Shown here: positions 50,892 through 60,177 of the stretch, piece after piece
How the letters are laid out: the number at the start of each line of letters is the position of its first letter
How positions within the stretch are numbered: the first letter of the stretch is position 1
Assembly (NCBI RefSeq): GCF_001590785.1
Contig: NZ_LTAO01000001.1
Location: forward strand, 186,001 to 250,000
DNA length: 64,000 nucleotides
Direction of reading: 5' to 3'
Source: Alkalihalobacillus trypoxylicola
GTDB lineage: Bacteria; Bacillota; Bacilli; Bacillales; Bacillaceae_D
The notes under the pieces: generated by a model
What the model was told of the DNA's origin: nothing
What the model saw: the letters and a program-made list of their open reading frames with translations, nothing else
Databases searched by the model: none
Position numbers and translations under genes: made by a program

Positions 50892-51128
50892 TCCTTATTT
50901 TGTAGCATTTTCACTAATCTTTACCCCGAAATAAGGTGTGATATTCATGGAATTTATGAAAAATTCTATAGTATTATGCCTTTTTAAGAAAATAATATAG
51001 AGAATGTTATTATAAAAGCGAGTACTCAAATATGCCATGCGTTAATGAATGAATGACTATTGTTAATGAGAATAAGATAATCTATTTTAATAATTTCCTC
51101 TTATACATCTATTTCTGAGCGTGACTTT

Positions 51129-51347
51129 TTACTTATATAATTTTTTGTAGCCTGTCATCCCTTTTTTCCAAAAGAAAAAGAGAAATATTGCTATATATAT
51201 AGGATGTATTGCAAAAGTAATGATGTATACCCTAATTACATAATCCCTAATATGATAAAAGGTACTACCAAATACAAAAAACAATACTTCAGTTATTAAC
51301 ACAATTAAAAAGGTAATCCAAAACCAAATAGGATATCTCTTAATCAT
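51129..51347 (-). CDS. Small membrane protein (72 aa)
   Basis: Two helices: WFWITFLIVLITEVLFFVFG, RVYIITFAIHPIYIAIFLFF, with basic ends. RBS region AAAAGGAGATAGATT precedes ATG. Unknown function. 50892–51128 and 51348–51660 contain no genes. Confidence 0.55.
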   Translation of the reverse strand: MIKRYPIWFWITFLIVLITEVLFFVFGSTFYHIRDYVIRVYIITFAIHPIYIAIFLFFFWKKGMTGYKKLYK

Positions 51348-51666
51348 AATCTATCTCCTTTTAAAGAAATAACTTCTTATACCCATATTTTATACGTCAC
51401 CATCTGTTCTTTTAATGCTCTCATTATACGCTCCATTTATTAATTTATATCCGAATGTTCCTAATACCATTAAACTCAACATACAATTAGTACGATCCCA
51501 TTTCAAGAAAATGTTACCATAATTATCTTAAAAAATGGAAATAGTTTCAAGGTAATTTGCTCTTCATTTGATATTTACTCCGTTAATCTCACAGTCTCTC
51601 ATTTCTAATACAATTCATGAATACCCGAGTTCTTTTATTTTTGCGAACAAACATTCTTTAAATAAG

Positions 51667-51696
51667 TTGATGTAGGAACCTATGTTCGCATATACT
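51667..51696 (+). promoter_or_regulatory. Promoter with an SOS box for the YolD-like gene
   Basis: TTGATG (51667–51672), TATACT (51691–51696), 18 bases apart. GGAACCTATGTTCG (51675–51688), a good LexA box, fills the spacer. A weaker CGAACAAACATTCT lies at 51643–51656. Confidence 0.75.
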
Positions 51697-51716
51697 ATAT
51701 ATAGGGAGTTGATTAA

Positions 51717-52058
51717 ATGACAGACGCAGTCCATTTAAGACGAAGGAATAAACTTTGGAAAACTAGCTTTATCTTGCCTGAACATGTCATCGAATTACAG
51801 AATTTAAAGCAAGAGGATCAAAAAATGCCAAAATCTTTATTAAATGAACAAGAACTATATGAACTTGGCTTAATTGCTTATGATAGCTTAAAGAACTCTT
51901 TGGAAGTAAAAGTGACGTATTGGGCAGATGGTTTCTTTAAAGAAATTTTGGGAATAGTAGACTCTATTGATCATCTACTTAATAGATTTAAATTAAGTAT
52001 AGGAGAAGAATTCATGTGGATTGATGTAGTGAAACTTCAATCATTAGAAAGAATATAG
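51717..52058 (+). CDS. YolD-like protein
   Basis: A 113-residue YolD-family protein: KLWKTSFILPEHVIELQNLK, LNEQELYELGLIAYDSLKNS and WADGFFKEILGIVDSIDHLL. In Bacillus yolD-type genes are usually LexA-controlled and next to a Y-family polymerase (UvrX); here the promoter has an SOS box but no polymerase follows. Proposed partner in the SOS response. Confidence 0.88.
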   Translation: MTDAVHLRRRNKLWKTSFILPEHVIELQNLKQEDQKMPKSLLNEQELYELGLIAYDSLKNSLEVKVTYWADGFFKEILGIVDSIDHLLNRFKLSIGEEFMWIDVVKLQSLERI

Positions 52059-52109
52059 CTTTATATAAATTAGGTTATTAGAAATCTAGCAAACACTTAT
52101 AACTAAAAA

Positions 52110-52135
52110 AAATAAGTCCTTTTAGGGGCTTATTT
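52110..52135. terminator. Bidirectional terminator downstream of the YolD-like gene
   Basis: AAATAAGTCC pairs with GGGGCTTATTT, with A/T-rich flanks. Confidence 0.7.
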
Positions 52136-52161
52136 GTAATATTTATCTCTTATTTTTTCTT

Positions 52162-52659
52162 CTAACTGTGGGCTTTATCTAATTGTAACTTCATATTTGT
52201 ATTTCCTGTAACATCTATTAAAAATTGAAAAAAACGCTTAGAACCTGTTAACATTGTTATTAAAAATTCTCTACTAGGTAAAACTATTTTTTTATTGTGC
52301 ACTTGAAAATACAATTGATTATGAACCTGTTTAATAGATAGTAAAGCTTGAGAATTTGAGAATGAAATCGAAGCTTCTCCTCGTAAAATAAACGCCTCTA
52401 TCAATTTTAAATAATTAGGCCAAAGGTAATCAAGATCATCCGAATAAATTTCTGTTAAAAAGATTATATTCTGATATCTAACCTCAATATATCCAAAAAT
52501 ATCTGTTATGAGTTTACCACCTGAAAATTTCATCCTTTCACGAAGCATAGCAGCTGCGGCATTATAATCCTCTTCAATAGAAAGATAAGTAAATTTTTTT
52601 TTCTGCAGAAATGATTTTACTTCCATTTGATTAAACAACTGCATCATCCCTTCAATCAA
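52162..52659 (-). CDS. Unknown 165-aa protein
   Basis: MIEGMMQLFNQMEVKSFLQK, DYNAAAAMLRERMKFSGGKL, YIEVRYQNIIFLTEIYSDDL, IVLPSREFLITMLTGSKRFF. Mixed alpha/beta with no membrane segment. I do not recognise a family. Start at the first Met or at MMQLFNQ is equally likely. 52660–52937 has no gene. Confidence 0.5.
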   Translation of the reverse strand: MIEGMMQLFNQMEVKSFLQKKKFTYLSIEEDYNAAAAMLRERMKFSGGKLITDIFGYIEVRYQNIIFLTEIYSDDLDYLWPNYLKLIEAFILRGEASISFSNSQALLSIKQVHNQLYFQVHNKKIVLPSREFLITMLTGSKRFFQFLIDVTGNTNMKLQLDKAHS

Positions 52660-52884
52660 TTAGTTACGTACTGAAAGAATGTTATGACATGGCCTCTGTC
52701 AAACATACACAAATTATACTAACTCCATTATACGTAGATAAAATTGACATTCCAAAATTTAAAATTAGTTATTGCTTCATTTTGAGTTGCAAAGCTACTG
52801 TTCTAATTGATATTAAACTGTCCACGCTACATATGCTACAGAAGCTTTGTGACTTTTTTGGAATGATTAAGCTTTCTGGGTGTA

Positions 52885-52902
52885 TTCTGGGTGCACCCAG
52901 AA
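52885..52902. repeat. Perfect 18-bp palindrome
   Basis: TTCTGGGTGCACCCAGAA. Isolated in a gene-free stretch after the glnA terminator. Protein-binding site or remnant; unknown. Confidence 0.5.
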
Positions 52903-52937
52903 TCACCCTTAGTTTCTTCACTTAATTAAAGTGCAAC

Positions 52938-52970
52938 AAAAACCCTTAACACTATATGTGTCAAGGGTTT
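52938..52970 (-). terminator. glnA terminator
   Basis: AAACCCTTAACAC pairs with GTGTCAAGGGTTT; on the minus strand followed by TTGTTGCAC. It also serves as a boundary to the 52,660 region. Confidence 0.75.
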
Positions 52971-52977
52971 CGGGTCA

Positions 52978-54327
52978 TTAATAGTTTTGTAGGTATTGGT
53001 CACGTTCCCAAGGGTGTACTTGCGTGCGGAACATATCCCATTCGATTTCTTTTGCTTCGACGAAGTGTTCTACTGCGTGCTCACCTAGTGCTTCGACTAG
53101 TACTTCATCTTTTAATAGAGCGTCGATTGCTTCTTTTAATGTAGCTGGAAGGTCATCGATGCCTTCTTCTACGCGCTCTTCTTTGCTCATAATATAAATA
53201 TTACGGTCTGTTGCTTCAGGTGGAGATAGTTTCTTTTTCACTCCATCAAGTCCTGCTGCAAGCATAGCTGCCATTGCTAAATATGGATTAGCTGCTGGAT
53301 CTGGGCTACGTACTTCAATACGAGTACTTACTCCTCTAGAAGATGGAATACGTACTAGTGGACTTCTATTACGCATAGACCAAGCCACGTATACAGGCGC
53401 TTCATAACCTGGTACTAAACGCTTATAAGAGTTTACGATTGGATTCGTAATTGCTGTAAAAGCTTCTGCATGCTTCAAAATACCAGCTAAGAACTGCATC
53501 GCTGTTTCACTCAATTGAGACTCAGTGCTCTCATCAAAGAACACATTTCCTTCTTTTGTGAATAGTGACATGTTACAGTGCATTCCTGAGCCGTTTACAC
53601 CAAATAATGGTTTTGGCATGAAGGTTGCATGCAATCCATGCTTACGAGCAATCGTTTTTACGACTAATTTAAACGTTTGAATGTTATCACACGCTGTGAT
53701 TGCATCTGCATATTTAAAATCAATTTCGTGCTGACCAAGAGCTACCTCGTGGTGAGAAGCTTCGATATCAAAGCCCATATCCTCTAATTCTAGAACGATA
53801 TCACGACGACAGTTTTCTCCTAAATCTGTCGGAGCAAGGTCAAAGTAACCACCTTTATCATTAAGCTCTAAAGTTGGCTCGCCTTTTTCATCATTTTTAA
53901 ATAGGAAGAATTCTGGCTCTGGTCCAATATTAAAGGCTGTGAAGCCTAGTTCTTCAGCTTGCTTTAATACTCTCTTTAAAATTCCTCGAGGGTCGCCCTC
54001 GAATGGAGTAGGCTGCTCTCCTGGCTTTCCTGGCATATAAATATCACAAATTAAACGAGCAACTCGTCCTTTTTCAGGTGTCCAAGGGAAAATAACCCAT
54101 GTATCCAAATCAGGATATAAATACATATCTGACTCTTCAATTCGAACAAATCCTTCGATAGAAGAACCATCAAACATCATTTTGTTGTCAAGAGCTTTTG
54201 TTAATTGGTCAACGGGAATTTCTACATTCTTAATGGTTCCTAATAAATCAGAAAACTGCAAACGTATAAAACGAACATTGTTTTCTTCTGCAATTTTTAG
54301 AATATCTTCTTTTGTAAACTTCGCCAT
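52978..54327 (-). CDS. glnA: Glutamine synthetase type I
   Basis: ATP-dependent synthesis of glutamine from glutamate and ammonia. The 449-residue protein from [20 protein letters not shown] has [55 protein letters not shown] and [20 protein letters not shown] ([12 protein letters not shown]). GSI-alpha type, regulated through GlnR. ATG preceded by GAGGGGAAAAAC. Operon with glnR as in B. subtilis. Confidence 0.97.
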   Translation of the reverse strand: MAKFTKEDILKIAEENNVRFIRLQFSDLLGTIKNVEIPVDQLTKALDNKMMFDGSSIEGFVRIEESDMYLYPDLDTWVIFPWTPEKGRVARLICDIYMPGKPGEQPTPFEGDPRGILKRVLKQAEELGFTAFNIGPEPEFFLFKNDEKGEPTLELNDKGGYFDLAPTDLGENCRRDIVLELEDMGFDIEASHHEVALGQHEIDFKYADAITACDNIQTFKLVVKTIARKHGLHATFMPKPLFGVNGSGMHCNMSLFTKEGNVFFDESTESQLSETAMQFLAGILKHAEAFTAITNPIVNSYKRLVPGYEAPVYVAWSMRNRSPLVRIPSSRGVSTRIEVRSPDPAANPYLAMAAMLAAGLDGVKKKLSPPEATDRNIYIMSKEERVEEGIDDLPATLKEAIDALLKDEVLVEALGEHAVEHFVEAKEIEWDMFRTQVHPWERDQYLQNY

Positions 54328-54396
54328 TTGTTGTTTTTCCCCTCTCAAAATCATTTTATATGGATATAGTATTCCTTTACCTTTGGAACCTATTTA

Positions 54397-54801
54397 TCAC
54401 CTTTTATGTTGTGGATAGAATCTAGATAATTCTCCTTGGATTAAGGACGCTTTTCCATTTTTCCCTGCTTGCATAATCTCTGACTTTAATCGTTTTCTTA
54501 ACTCTCGCTGTGATAATTCTTTCTTCACTGTTCGCTCTTTTAAAGTCTCTTTAGTTTTTTCTTGCTCTTCTAGATAATGCTTAATTGCAGATAAATTAAA
54601 GCCTTTTTCTAATAAATCCTTAATTTCTAACAAACGGTCAACATCATTAAAAGTAAACAACCTTTGGTTTCCTTTTGTTCGAACCGGCTTCACTAATTGA
54701 TGCTCTTCATAATAACGGATTTGTCTCGCTGTCAGCTCGGTTAGTTGGATTACAATCCCGATTGGAAACAATGGCGTATTACGACGATCCTCTATTCTCA
54801 T
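54397..54801 (-). CDS. glnR: GlnR, nitrogen-metabolism repressor (MerR family)
   Basis: MerR-type regulator that represses glnRA when glutamine is plentiful. From MRIEDRRNTPLFPIGIVIQL it shows TELTARQIRYYEEHQLVKPV and LFTFNDVDRLLEIKDLLEKG, the wHTH, then a coiled C-terminus LSQRELRKRLKSEIMQAGKN ending in a basic tail. Start chosen after GGAGGTGACGTG. Two GlnR sites precede it. Confidence 0.95.
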   Translation of the reverse strand: MRIEDRRNTPLFPIGIVIQLTELTARQIRYYEEHQLVKPVRTKGNQRLFTFNDVDRLLEIKDLLEKGFNLSAIKHYLEEQEKTKETLKERTVKKELSQRELRKRLKSEIMQAGKNGKASLIQGELSRFYPQHKR

Positions 54802-54840
54802 CACGTCACCTCCGCTTAAACCTACTATTAGACTACTAGA

Positions 54841-54879
54841 TGTAAGATTCAATGTCAACTAATGTGAGCATTCTTGACA
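54841..54879. promoter_or_regulatory. Two GlnR operators in front of glnRA
   Basis: TGTGAGCATTCTTGACA (54863–54879) and TGTAAGATTCAATGTCA (54841–54857), 22 bp apart centre to centre, fit TGTNAN7TNACA (exact for the first, one half-site mismatch in the second). The minus-strand -35 TTGACA lies inside the second. Autoregulation as in B. subtilis. Confidence 0.85.
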
Positions 54880-54883
54880 TGGA

Positions 54884-56137
54884 TTACTTTTTTAAGGAAT
54901 CTAATGTTTTAAGCGCTTCTATTATCGCATATTTTACGTGCTCATACGTGAGACCACCTTGTACATACGCTGTATACGGAGGGCGAATTGGACCATCAGC
55001 CGTCAATTCAATGCTTGCACCTTGGATAAATGTACCAGCTGCCATAATCACTTCACTTTCATAGCCAGGCATGGAGCTCGGATAAGGTGTAACATGACTA
55101 TTAATAGGAGAATTCAATTGAATAGATTGGCAAAATTGAATCATCTCATCCGCTGAAGGAAAAGAAACCGATTGAATTAAATCCGTGCGGGGATCACTCC
55201 ACTTCGGTGAGGATTCAAGACCCCTTTCCTCTAAGCAAGCTGCTGTAAAGATGGCTCCCTTTAAAGCTTGAGCGACAACATGGGGGGCTAAAAAGAAACC
55301 TTGATACATTTCCTGTAAGCTATATAGTGTCGCTCCTCCTTCCTTGCCAATCCCAGGAGCAGCTAAACGATAAGAAGCGAGCTCTATGAGTCGTTGCTTA
55401 CCCACGATATACCCTCCAGTTTTAACGATTCCACCGCCAGGGTTTTTTATTAAAGAGCCTGCCATCAAATCAGCTCCAACATGACACGGTTCAAACTCCT
55501 CTACAAATTCACCATAGCAATTATCAACAAAAATGATAATATCTTCATTGATGCTCTTAATAAATTCAATCATCCTTTTAATTTGCTCGATTGTAAAAGA
55601 TGGACGATTATCATAGCCTCTTGAACGTTGAATGCCAATCATTTTCGTTTTCTCTGAAATCGCTTCTTTAATTTTTCCCTCATCAATCCAATCGTTTTGA
55701 AGTGGAATCGCTCGATAATCTATTTGAAATTCCTTTAATGAGCCATGTCCATTACCACGTATTCCAACAATCTCTTCTAACGTATCATAAGGCTTACCTG
55801 TTATGTAAATCAATTCATCTCCAGGACGTAACACACCGAATAAGCAGGTGGCAATTGCATGAGTACCTGATATGATTTGTGGTCTTACAAGTGCGGCTTC
55901 TCCACCAAACACATCTGCATAAATTTCTTCTAACGTTTCTCTTCCTACATCATCATAGCCATAGCCGGTCGATGGTGTAAAATGAAAATCTGAAACCTGA
56001 TGCTGTCGAAAGGCTTCAATCACTTTTCCTTGATTTTTAAAAGCGATTTTATCTTTTTCTTTATGTATGGCTTCTATCTTTTTTTCTACCCTTTCTAAAA
56101 ATGCTTCAAACGTCTCATTTTGCGTATTATCCATCAT
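54884..56137 (-). CDS. ynbB: YnbB, PLP-dependent methionine gamma-lyase family protein
   Basis: A 417-residue fold-type I PLP enzyme: GRETLEEIYADVFGGEAALV, PQIISGTHAIATCLFGVLRP, IIIFVDNCYGEFVEEFEPCH, GSLIKNPGGGIVKTGGYIVG (Lys for PLP). Family related to aluminium resistance protein. Lies next to glnR as in B. subtilis; substrate is not established. Confidence 0.92.
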   Translation of the reverse strand: MMDNTQNETFEAFLERVEKKIEAIHKEKDKIAFKNQGKVIEAFRQHQVSDFHFTPSTGYGYDDVGRETLEEIYADVFGGEAALVRPQIISGTHAIATCLFGVLRPGDELIYITGKPYDTLEEIVGIRGNGHGSLKEFQIDYRAIPLQNDWIDEGKIKEAISEKTKMIGIQRSRGYDNRPSFTIEQIKRMIEFIKSINEDIIIFVDNCYGEFVEEFEPCHVGADLMAGSLIKNPGGGIVKTGGYIVGKQRLIELASYRLAAPGIGKEGGATLYSLQEMYQGFFLAPHVVAQALKGAIFTAACLEERGLESSPKWSDPRTDLIQSVSFPSADEMIQFCQSIQLNSPINSHVTPYPSSMPGYESEVIMAAGTFIQGASIELTADGPIRPPYTAYVQGGLTYEHVKYAIIEALKTLDSLKK

Positions 56138-56289
56138 AATCTTCCTTTTCTATCTTACTTAAAAGTCTACTTTGTCATTATAGCACGACGTTGAATATTG
56201 TCGAAATTGATAGGGGGAAAACGTAGGCTCTTAAATAGATGTGACAACCTAAAAGTTGGATTATAAAATAAGACTCTTTAATAAAGACG

Positions 56290-56475
56290 ATTTTCGTAAA
56301 TTGTAACGCATGTAGTGACTCCCAAAGGATCAGCACAGTTTGAAAATCCACTCTACGACGCTTTGCGTAGTCGGAGTTTGCTGAATACAAGCCCTTGGGA
56401 AAGCATCTACCTAAAGTGAAAATCAAAAACCTAATCGCTCCGTTTTCACTATAAAATATGAATTATGAAATTGAT
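56290..56475 (-). repeat. Structured repeat, copy 6
   Basis: On the minus strand: CACTTTAGGTAGATGCTTTC, CAAGGGCTTGTATTCAGC, CTCCGACTACGCAAAGCGTC, then CCTTTGGGAGTCACTACA. Starts near TTTCATAATTC at the right. In the hflX gap. Confidence 0.8.
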
Positions 56476-56524
56476 TCAAGTAAATAAAATTGAACGTCTA
56501 TTATAAAATATCCTTAAATGTTTT

Positions 56525-56690
56525 TGAATTTTCTTGTTGATTGAAACGGTAGGTAGTGACTCCCAAAAGATCAGAGCAGTCTGAAGATCCACTCTACGAC
56601 GCTCTGCGTAGTCAGAGTTAGCTGAAAACAAGCCCTTGGGAAAGCATCTACCTAAAGTGAAAATCAAACACCTAATCGCTCAAGAAGAAG
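56525..56690 (-). repeat. Structured repeat, copy 7
   Basis: On the minus strand: GTGTTTGATTTTCACTTTAG, TAGGTAGATGCTTTCCCAAG, CTCTGACTACGCAGAGCGTC, CTTTTGGGAGTCACTACCTA, CCGTTTCAATCAACAAG. Tandem with copy 6, same orientation. Confidence 0.8.
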
Positions 56691-56796
56691 TCTTTGAAAG
56701 AAATCAGAATTAACAAATAAACAATAGAAGATTAGAAGGAGAAGTATCCAAAAAAGAGAATAGTCTAATGATCAAAAAATGGGAGTAGTTTTTAAT

Positions 56797-57214
56797 TTGA
56801 GTGAAAAATTATGGAGAATTGGCACTACTTATATTCCAGTAACGAACGTAGAAAACTCATCTGATTGGTACGTAATTAAAATTGGTGCGGAGTTAAATTA
56901 TAAAGATGAAAACAAAGCGATTTTAAACCTTGCGAACCAAAGTATTTTTTAGTTAAATCAAATGCCACCAAAGTTCTAATTTCATAGATATTTATGGAGA
57001 AGAACGTTTATCTTTAACTTTTGAAGTGAATGGGATAGATGCTCTGGGAGCCGTTCATAAAGATTTTATTGAGAATGAAGTAATAGTTGGAGACATTGAA
57101 AAAAGAGGACACTCTGGGAAAAATTTTGTTTTTTATGATTTGGATCAAAATAAGTTTGATGTATGGAGTGAACTGAGCCCCATTTTCAAAGAAAGATATG
57201 TAACCTCACAATAA
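56797..57214 (+). pseudogene. VOC-family (glyoxalase-like) gene with frameshifts
   Basis: From TTG 56797: MSEKLWRIGTTYIPVTNVEN, SSDWYVIKIGAELNYKDENK, then frame changes near 56945 and 56990, and a final frame DIYGEERLSLTFEVNGIDAL…HSGKNFVFYDLDQNKFDVWS ending at TAA. Clear VOC pattern in three frames. Located in the gap where hflX is expected. Confidence 0.7.
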
Positions 57215-57386
57215 TTAAGCTAACAGAGTAAAAGAACGACTATAGGCACTTCCTTTGGGAGTAGACTTCAACATGACCAAATAGAAAACTTTAGGATAGA
57301 ACAAGCAGGGAGAAAATCTGCTTTAAAACATCACATTAGAGAAACTTGAAATAATGTGGAATGTTGCAAACAACAATAACGAACCA

Positions 57387-57418
57387 TGCAACCTCCTTAT
57401 ATTAAAAAGGAGGTTCTT
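57387..57418 (+). terminator. Terminator in the 57215–57734 gap
   Basis: AACCTCCTT pairs with AAGGAGGTT, followed by CTTTT. It follows the VOC pseudogene. Confidence 0.75.
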
Positions 57419-57454
57419 TTGAACGGGTAGATTCCATACGACAGACTTAAGCTA

Positions 57455-57575
57455 GCGGACACAAGACACGGAGACTCCAGTGGGAAGTAGTGGCCATGCC
57501 GAAATCCACTTTAAAAAAAGTTAGTTCGGCGGCACCCCACAGGACGCGAAGTGTCTTGGGAGAGCGAACAGGCTG
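57455..57575 (+). repeat. GC-rich palindromic repeat of Bacillaceae type
   Basis: GCGGACACAAGACACGGAGA, CTCCAGTGGGAAGTAGTGGC, GCCGAAAT…TTCGGCGGC, ACCCCACAGGACGC and GTGTCTTGGG form nested pairs (AAGACAC/GTGTCTT, GCCGAA/TTCGGC). This kind of GACTCC…CCCCGCAGG repeat is widespread in Bacillaceae. Much higher GC than the surroundings. Confidence 0.6.
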
Positions 57576-57734
57576 GGAGCTAAAATGTGTGGAATCATTC
57601 ATTCGTGAGTATTGTCCCTCTCCTATTCTTTGTATGTGTAACCATCCATCACATTACACACCATTTCTTATTTCGATTTAATAAGTCAATTAAAGAAACG
57701 TTTGACTCCACCGTCACGACAACTACGATTCTTT

Positions 57735-58685
57735 TTATTGTGTATTAACTCGAGACGCTTGAAAATTAAAATCATCTGCTTCAAGTGTTTCTAAATGTTT
57801 GCGCTCAAATAGCCCACCTCTTAACAGGCGAACTGCTTGCTTACGAATGGCTTCTTCTACTAAATTTCTAATATACCTTCCATTACTGAATGAGCGCTCC
57901 TGCTCAAATCGTATAATCTTTATGTGCTCTCTTAAATGACGTGTTGCTTCCTGACTTAATTTATATTCTCTCTCACTGGCCATCGCCATTAAGATATCAA
58001 TTAACTCTTCTAATGAATAATTCGGAAATTCCATTGAAATCGGAAATCTCGATGGTAGACCTGGATTCAAGGACATAAAATAATCCATTTCCTTCGAATA
58101 ACCGGCTAAAATGAGCACAAAATCATGCTGCTGATCCTCCATAGCCTTTACCATCGTATCAATGGCCTCTTTACCAAAGTCTTTTTCTCCACCACGAGCT
58201 AAAGAATAAGCTTCATCAACGAATAACACACCACCTTGAGCCTTTTTAATGACTTCTCTCGTTTTCTGAGCCGTATGGCCAATGTATTCTCCAACTAAGT
58301 CAGCTCGTTCCACTTCTAGCAAGTGACCTTTTTCTAAAACGTTCATATCATGGAAAAATTCTGCAATAAGCCTAGCTACGGTCGTCTTTCCTGTGCCTGG
58401 ATTTCCTTTAAAAATCATGTGGAGCACTTGCTTGGATACCTTTAAACCATTCTCTTCTCGACAGCGATTAACGTAGAGCCATGCATAAATTTCATTAATG
58501 AGCCTTTTTACATCTTTCAGCCCGACATATTGATTCATCTTTTCTTCGAATTTTTTTAATACTTCATGCTTTTCTTTATCTTGCTCTGAATAATAAACAA
58601 GAGTCTTGGAGTCTTTTTCTACCCTCGTTTGGTTTAATACGACATTAATTCGTCCGTTCCTTTTAGTGTTTATGGGGTTACTCAT
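57735..58685 (-). CDS. spoVK: SpoVK, AAA+ ATPase of sporulation
   Basis: A CbxX/CfqX-type AAA+ ATPase needed for spore maturation. From MSNPINTKRNGRINVVLNQT the 316-residue product has YVGLKDVKRLINEIYAWLYV, Walker A FKGNPGTGKTTVARLIAEFF, Walker B GGVLFVDEAYSLARGGEKDF, ILAGYSKEMDYFMSLNPGLP and SRFPISMEFPNYSLEELIDI. AAGGGTGAGCAGC precedes ATG. Downstream in B. subtilis is hflX, missing here. Confidence 0.94.
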   Translation of the reverse strand: MSNPINTKRNGRINVVLNQTRVEKDSKTLVYYSEQDKEKHEVLKKFEEKMNQYVGLKDVKRLINEIYAWLYVNRCREENGLKVSKQVLHMIFKGNPGTGKTTVARLIAEFFHDMNVLEKGHLLEVERADLVGEYIGHTAQKTREVIKKAQGGVLFVDEAYSLARGGEKDFGKEAIDTMVKAMEDQQHDFVLILAGYSKEMDYFMSLNPGLPSRFPISMEFPNYSLEELIDILMAMASEREYKLSQEATRHLREHIKIIRFEQERSFSNGRYIRNLVEEAIRKQAVRLLRGGLFERKHLETLEADDFNFQASRVNTQ

Positions 58686-58871
58686 GCTGCTCACCCTTCC
58701 ATCACTTACCCTTATTTTTAATTCTACGCTGAAATGATTAAATTGTGACAAATGCCTAAAAAAAGATGCTAAAAAGTGATAGGATATCATTATAATCGAG
58801 TAATATTTATATGAAATGGTTCCGATGATTACGGTTAACCATTATCACTCATCACTAAGTGAGGTGACAAA

Positions 58872-59864
58872 ATGAATGAGCTTCCAGAAATCGCAAATAA
58901 CTTTTTAGATCATTTATATGTAAAAGGTCGAAAGAAATCAACCATAAAACGTTATCAATATGATTATCAAGATTTTTTTTCTTGGTTAAACGTACAATAT
59001 CCAAAGCAAGAATTAACTCATTCCTGGAATTCTCTTTCGATAAAGGCAGGTAAAGCATTTCTCGATTTTTTAATACAAGAAAAGCAGTATAAGGTCGTTA
59101 CGATACGAAGAATTCATTCTGCGCTTAGACAGCTTGCAGTCTATACTTGCTCAGAAAAAAATCTTTCCCATCCATTTATCGTTATCGAACCTCCTGATTC
59201 AATAGAAATACCTTTATCAGCCTCAGAATGGGTATCCAAAAAAGAAGCCGATCAATTATTATTTACGATTAAAAATGACTATGATTTATCAGAAGCACAA
59301 ATAGGGGTTAGACCTTTATTAAAAGCTAGAAATGAAATAATAGTCCTTCTCTTTTTACGCTATGGATTAACCTTACAAGAGGTCGTACAGCTGAAAATGA
59401 AGGACATGCGGTTTGAAAAAGGGGAAATTTATGTTTATCGGAATGGTGAGTATAGAAGTATTTCTCTAACAGCTTCTGATCAACAATTGGCCTTTCGTTA
59501 TTATCAAAATATACCGGAAGCTGTTCGACCACGCTATCATGGCGAAGATCCCTTTTTTGTCGCGTTTGATTTTCAAAGAAAAACCTATCGTTGGTCCTAT
59601 GAGGACGATCGTCCAAAGAACTTAACTAATATTGCTATCCAAAAAATGATTAGAGTAGAAGCTAAAAGAGCTATGCTAAGAAGGGGTATATCTGCACAGC
59701 ATTTAAGGAATCGTTTTATCTTACATTCTCTTTTGATCGGAGAGCTATCATTACTTAACTACCAAAAGCTAGGATTTAAATCTTCTCTTTCTTTCAGACG
59801 CTATACGCTAACACTAGAAAACGTAACTTCAAACGAAACGAAAGAGCTTCAAACAAAGATATAA
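58872..59864 (+). CDS. Tyrosine-recombinase-like protein with altered active site
   Basis: The 330-residue protein has the core-binding domain (NNFLDHLYVKGRKKSTIKRY, IHSALRQLAVYTCSEKNLSH) and catalytic remnants: Arg163 (FLRYGLTLQEVVQLKMKDM), His277 and Arg279 (QHLRNRFILHSLL), Tyr311 (FRRYTL). The His/Trp before the tyrosine is replaced by Phe302 (KLGFKSS). So it may be inactive or a structural relative. Opposite strand to its neighbours, with a shared terminator. RBS GAGGTGAC. Confidence 0.8.
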   Translation: MNELPEIANNFLDHLYVKGRKKSTIKRYQYDYQDFFSWLNVQYPKQELTHSWNSLSIKAGKAFLDFLIQEKQYKVVTIRRIHSALRQLAVYTCSEKNLSHPFIVIEPPDSIEIPLSASEWVSKKEADQLLFTIKNDYDLSEAQIGVRPLLKARNEIIVLLFLRYGLTLQEVVQLKMKDMRFEKGEIYVYRNGEYRSISLTASDQQLAFRYYQNIPEAVRPRYHGEDPFFVAFDFQRKTYRWSYEDDRPKNLTNIAIQKMIRVEAKRAMLRRGISAQHLRNRFILHSLLIGELSLLNYQKLGFKSSLSFRRYTLTLENVTSNETKELQTKI

Positions 59865-59871
59865 AATAAAA

Positions 59872-59892
59872 AAAGCCCATTATTTGGGCTTT
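59872..59892. terminator. Bidirectional terminator between the recombinase gene and hfq
   Basis: AAAGCCCA pairs with TGGGCTTT, with T-runs on both strands. Confidence 0.85.
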
Positions 59893-59913
59893 CTTTATTA
59901 AACATGCTCTATT

Positions 59914-60147
59914 TTACTCGGTTCCTTCATTTTTCAACTGAACATTTCTTTGCGGTGCGAAGGTTGATATAGCGTGTTTATAAACCAATTGTTGCTTCCC
60001 ATCTGTTTCAAGGATAATAGTAAAATTATCAAAGCCTTTTACAAAGCCACGCAATTGAAACCCGTTTAGTAGGAAAACTGTTACAGAGATATTATCTTTT
60101 CTTAATTGGTTTAAAAATTGGTCTTGGATATTAATGGATTGTTTCAT
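59914..60147 (-). CDS. hfq: RNA chaperone Hfq
   Basis: Sm-like hexameric RNA chaperone. The 77-residue product has [40 protein letters not shown] and [20 protein letters not shown], the Sm1/Sm2 motifs. Gene order miaA–hfq matches B. subtilis. GAGGGGGACAGACG is the RBS. Confidence 0.96.
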   Translation of the reverse strand: MKQSINIQDQFLNQLRKDNISVTVFLLNGFQLRGFVKGFDNFTIILETDGKQQLVYKHAISTFAPQRNVQLKNEGTE

Positions 60148-60177
60148 TCGTCTGTCCCCCTCTAATTAGCTATCTTT

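Noticed and set aside
52689-52925. Plus-strand 78-codon frame before the glnA terminator.
   Set aside because: No ribosome site, low coding character, and it includes a perfect palindrome.
57490-57681. Plus frame of 63 codons in the spoVK downstream gap.
   Set aside because: It is created by the GC-rich palindromic repeat and has no RBS.
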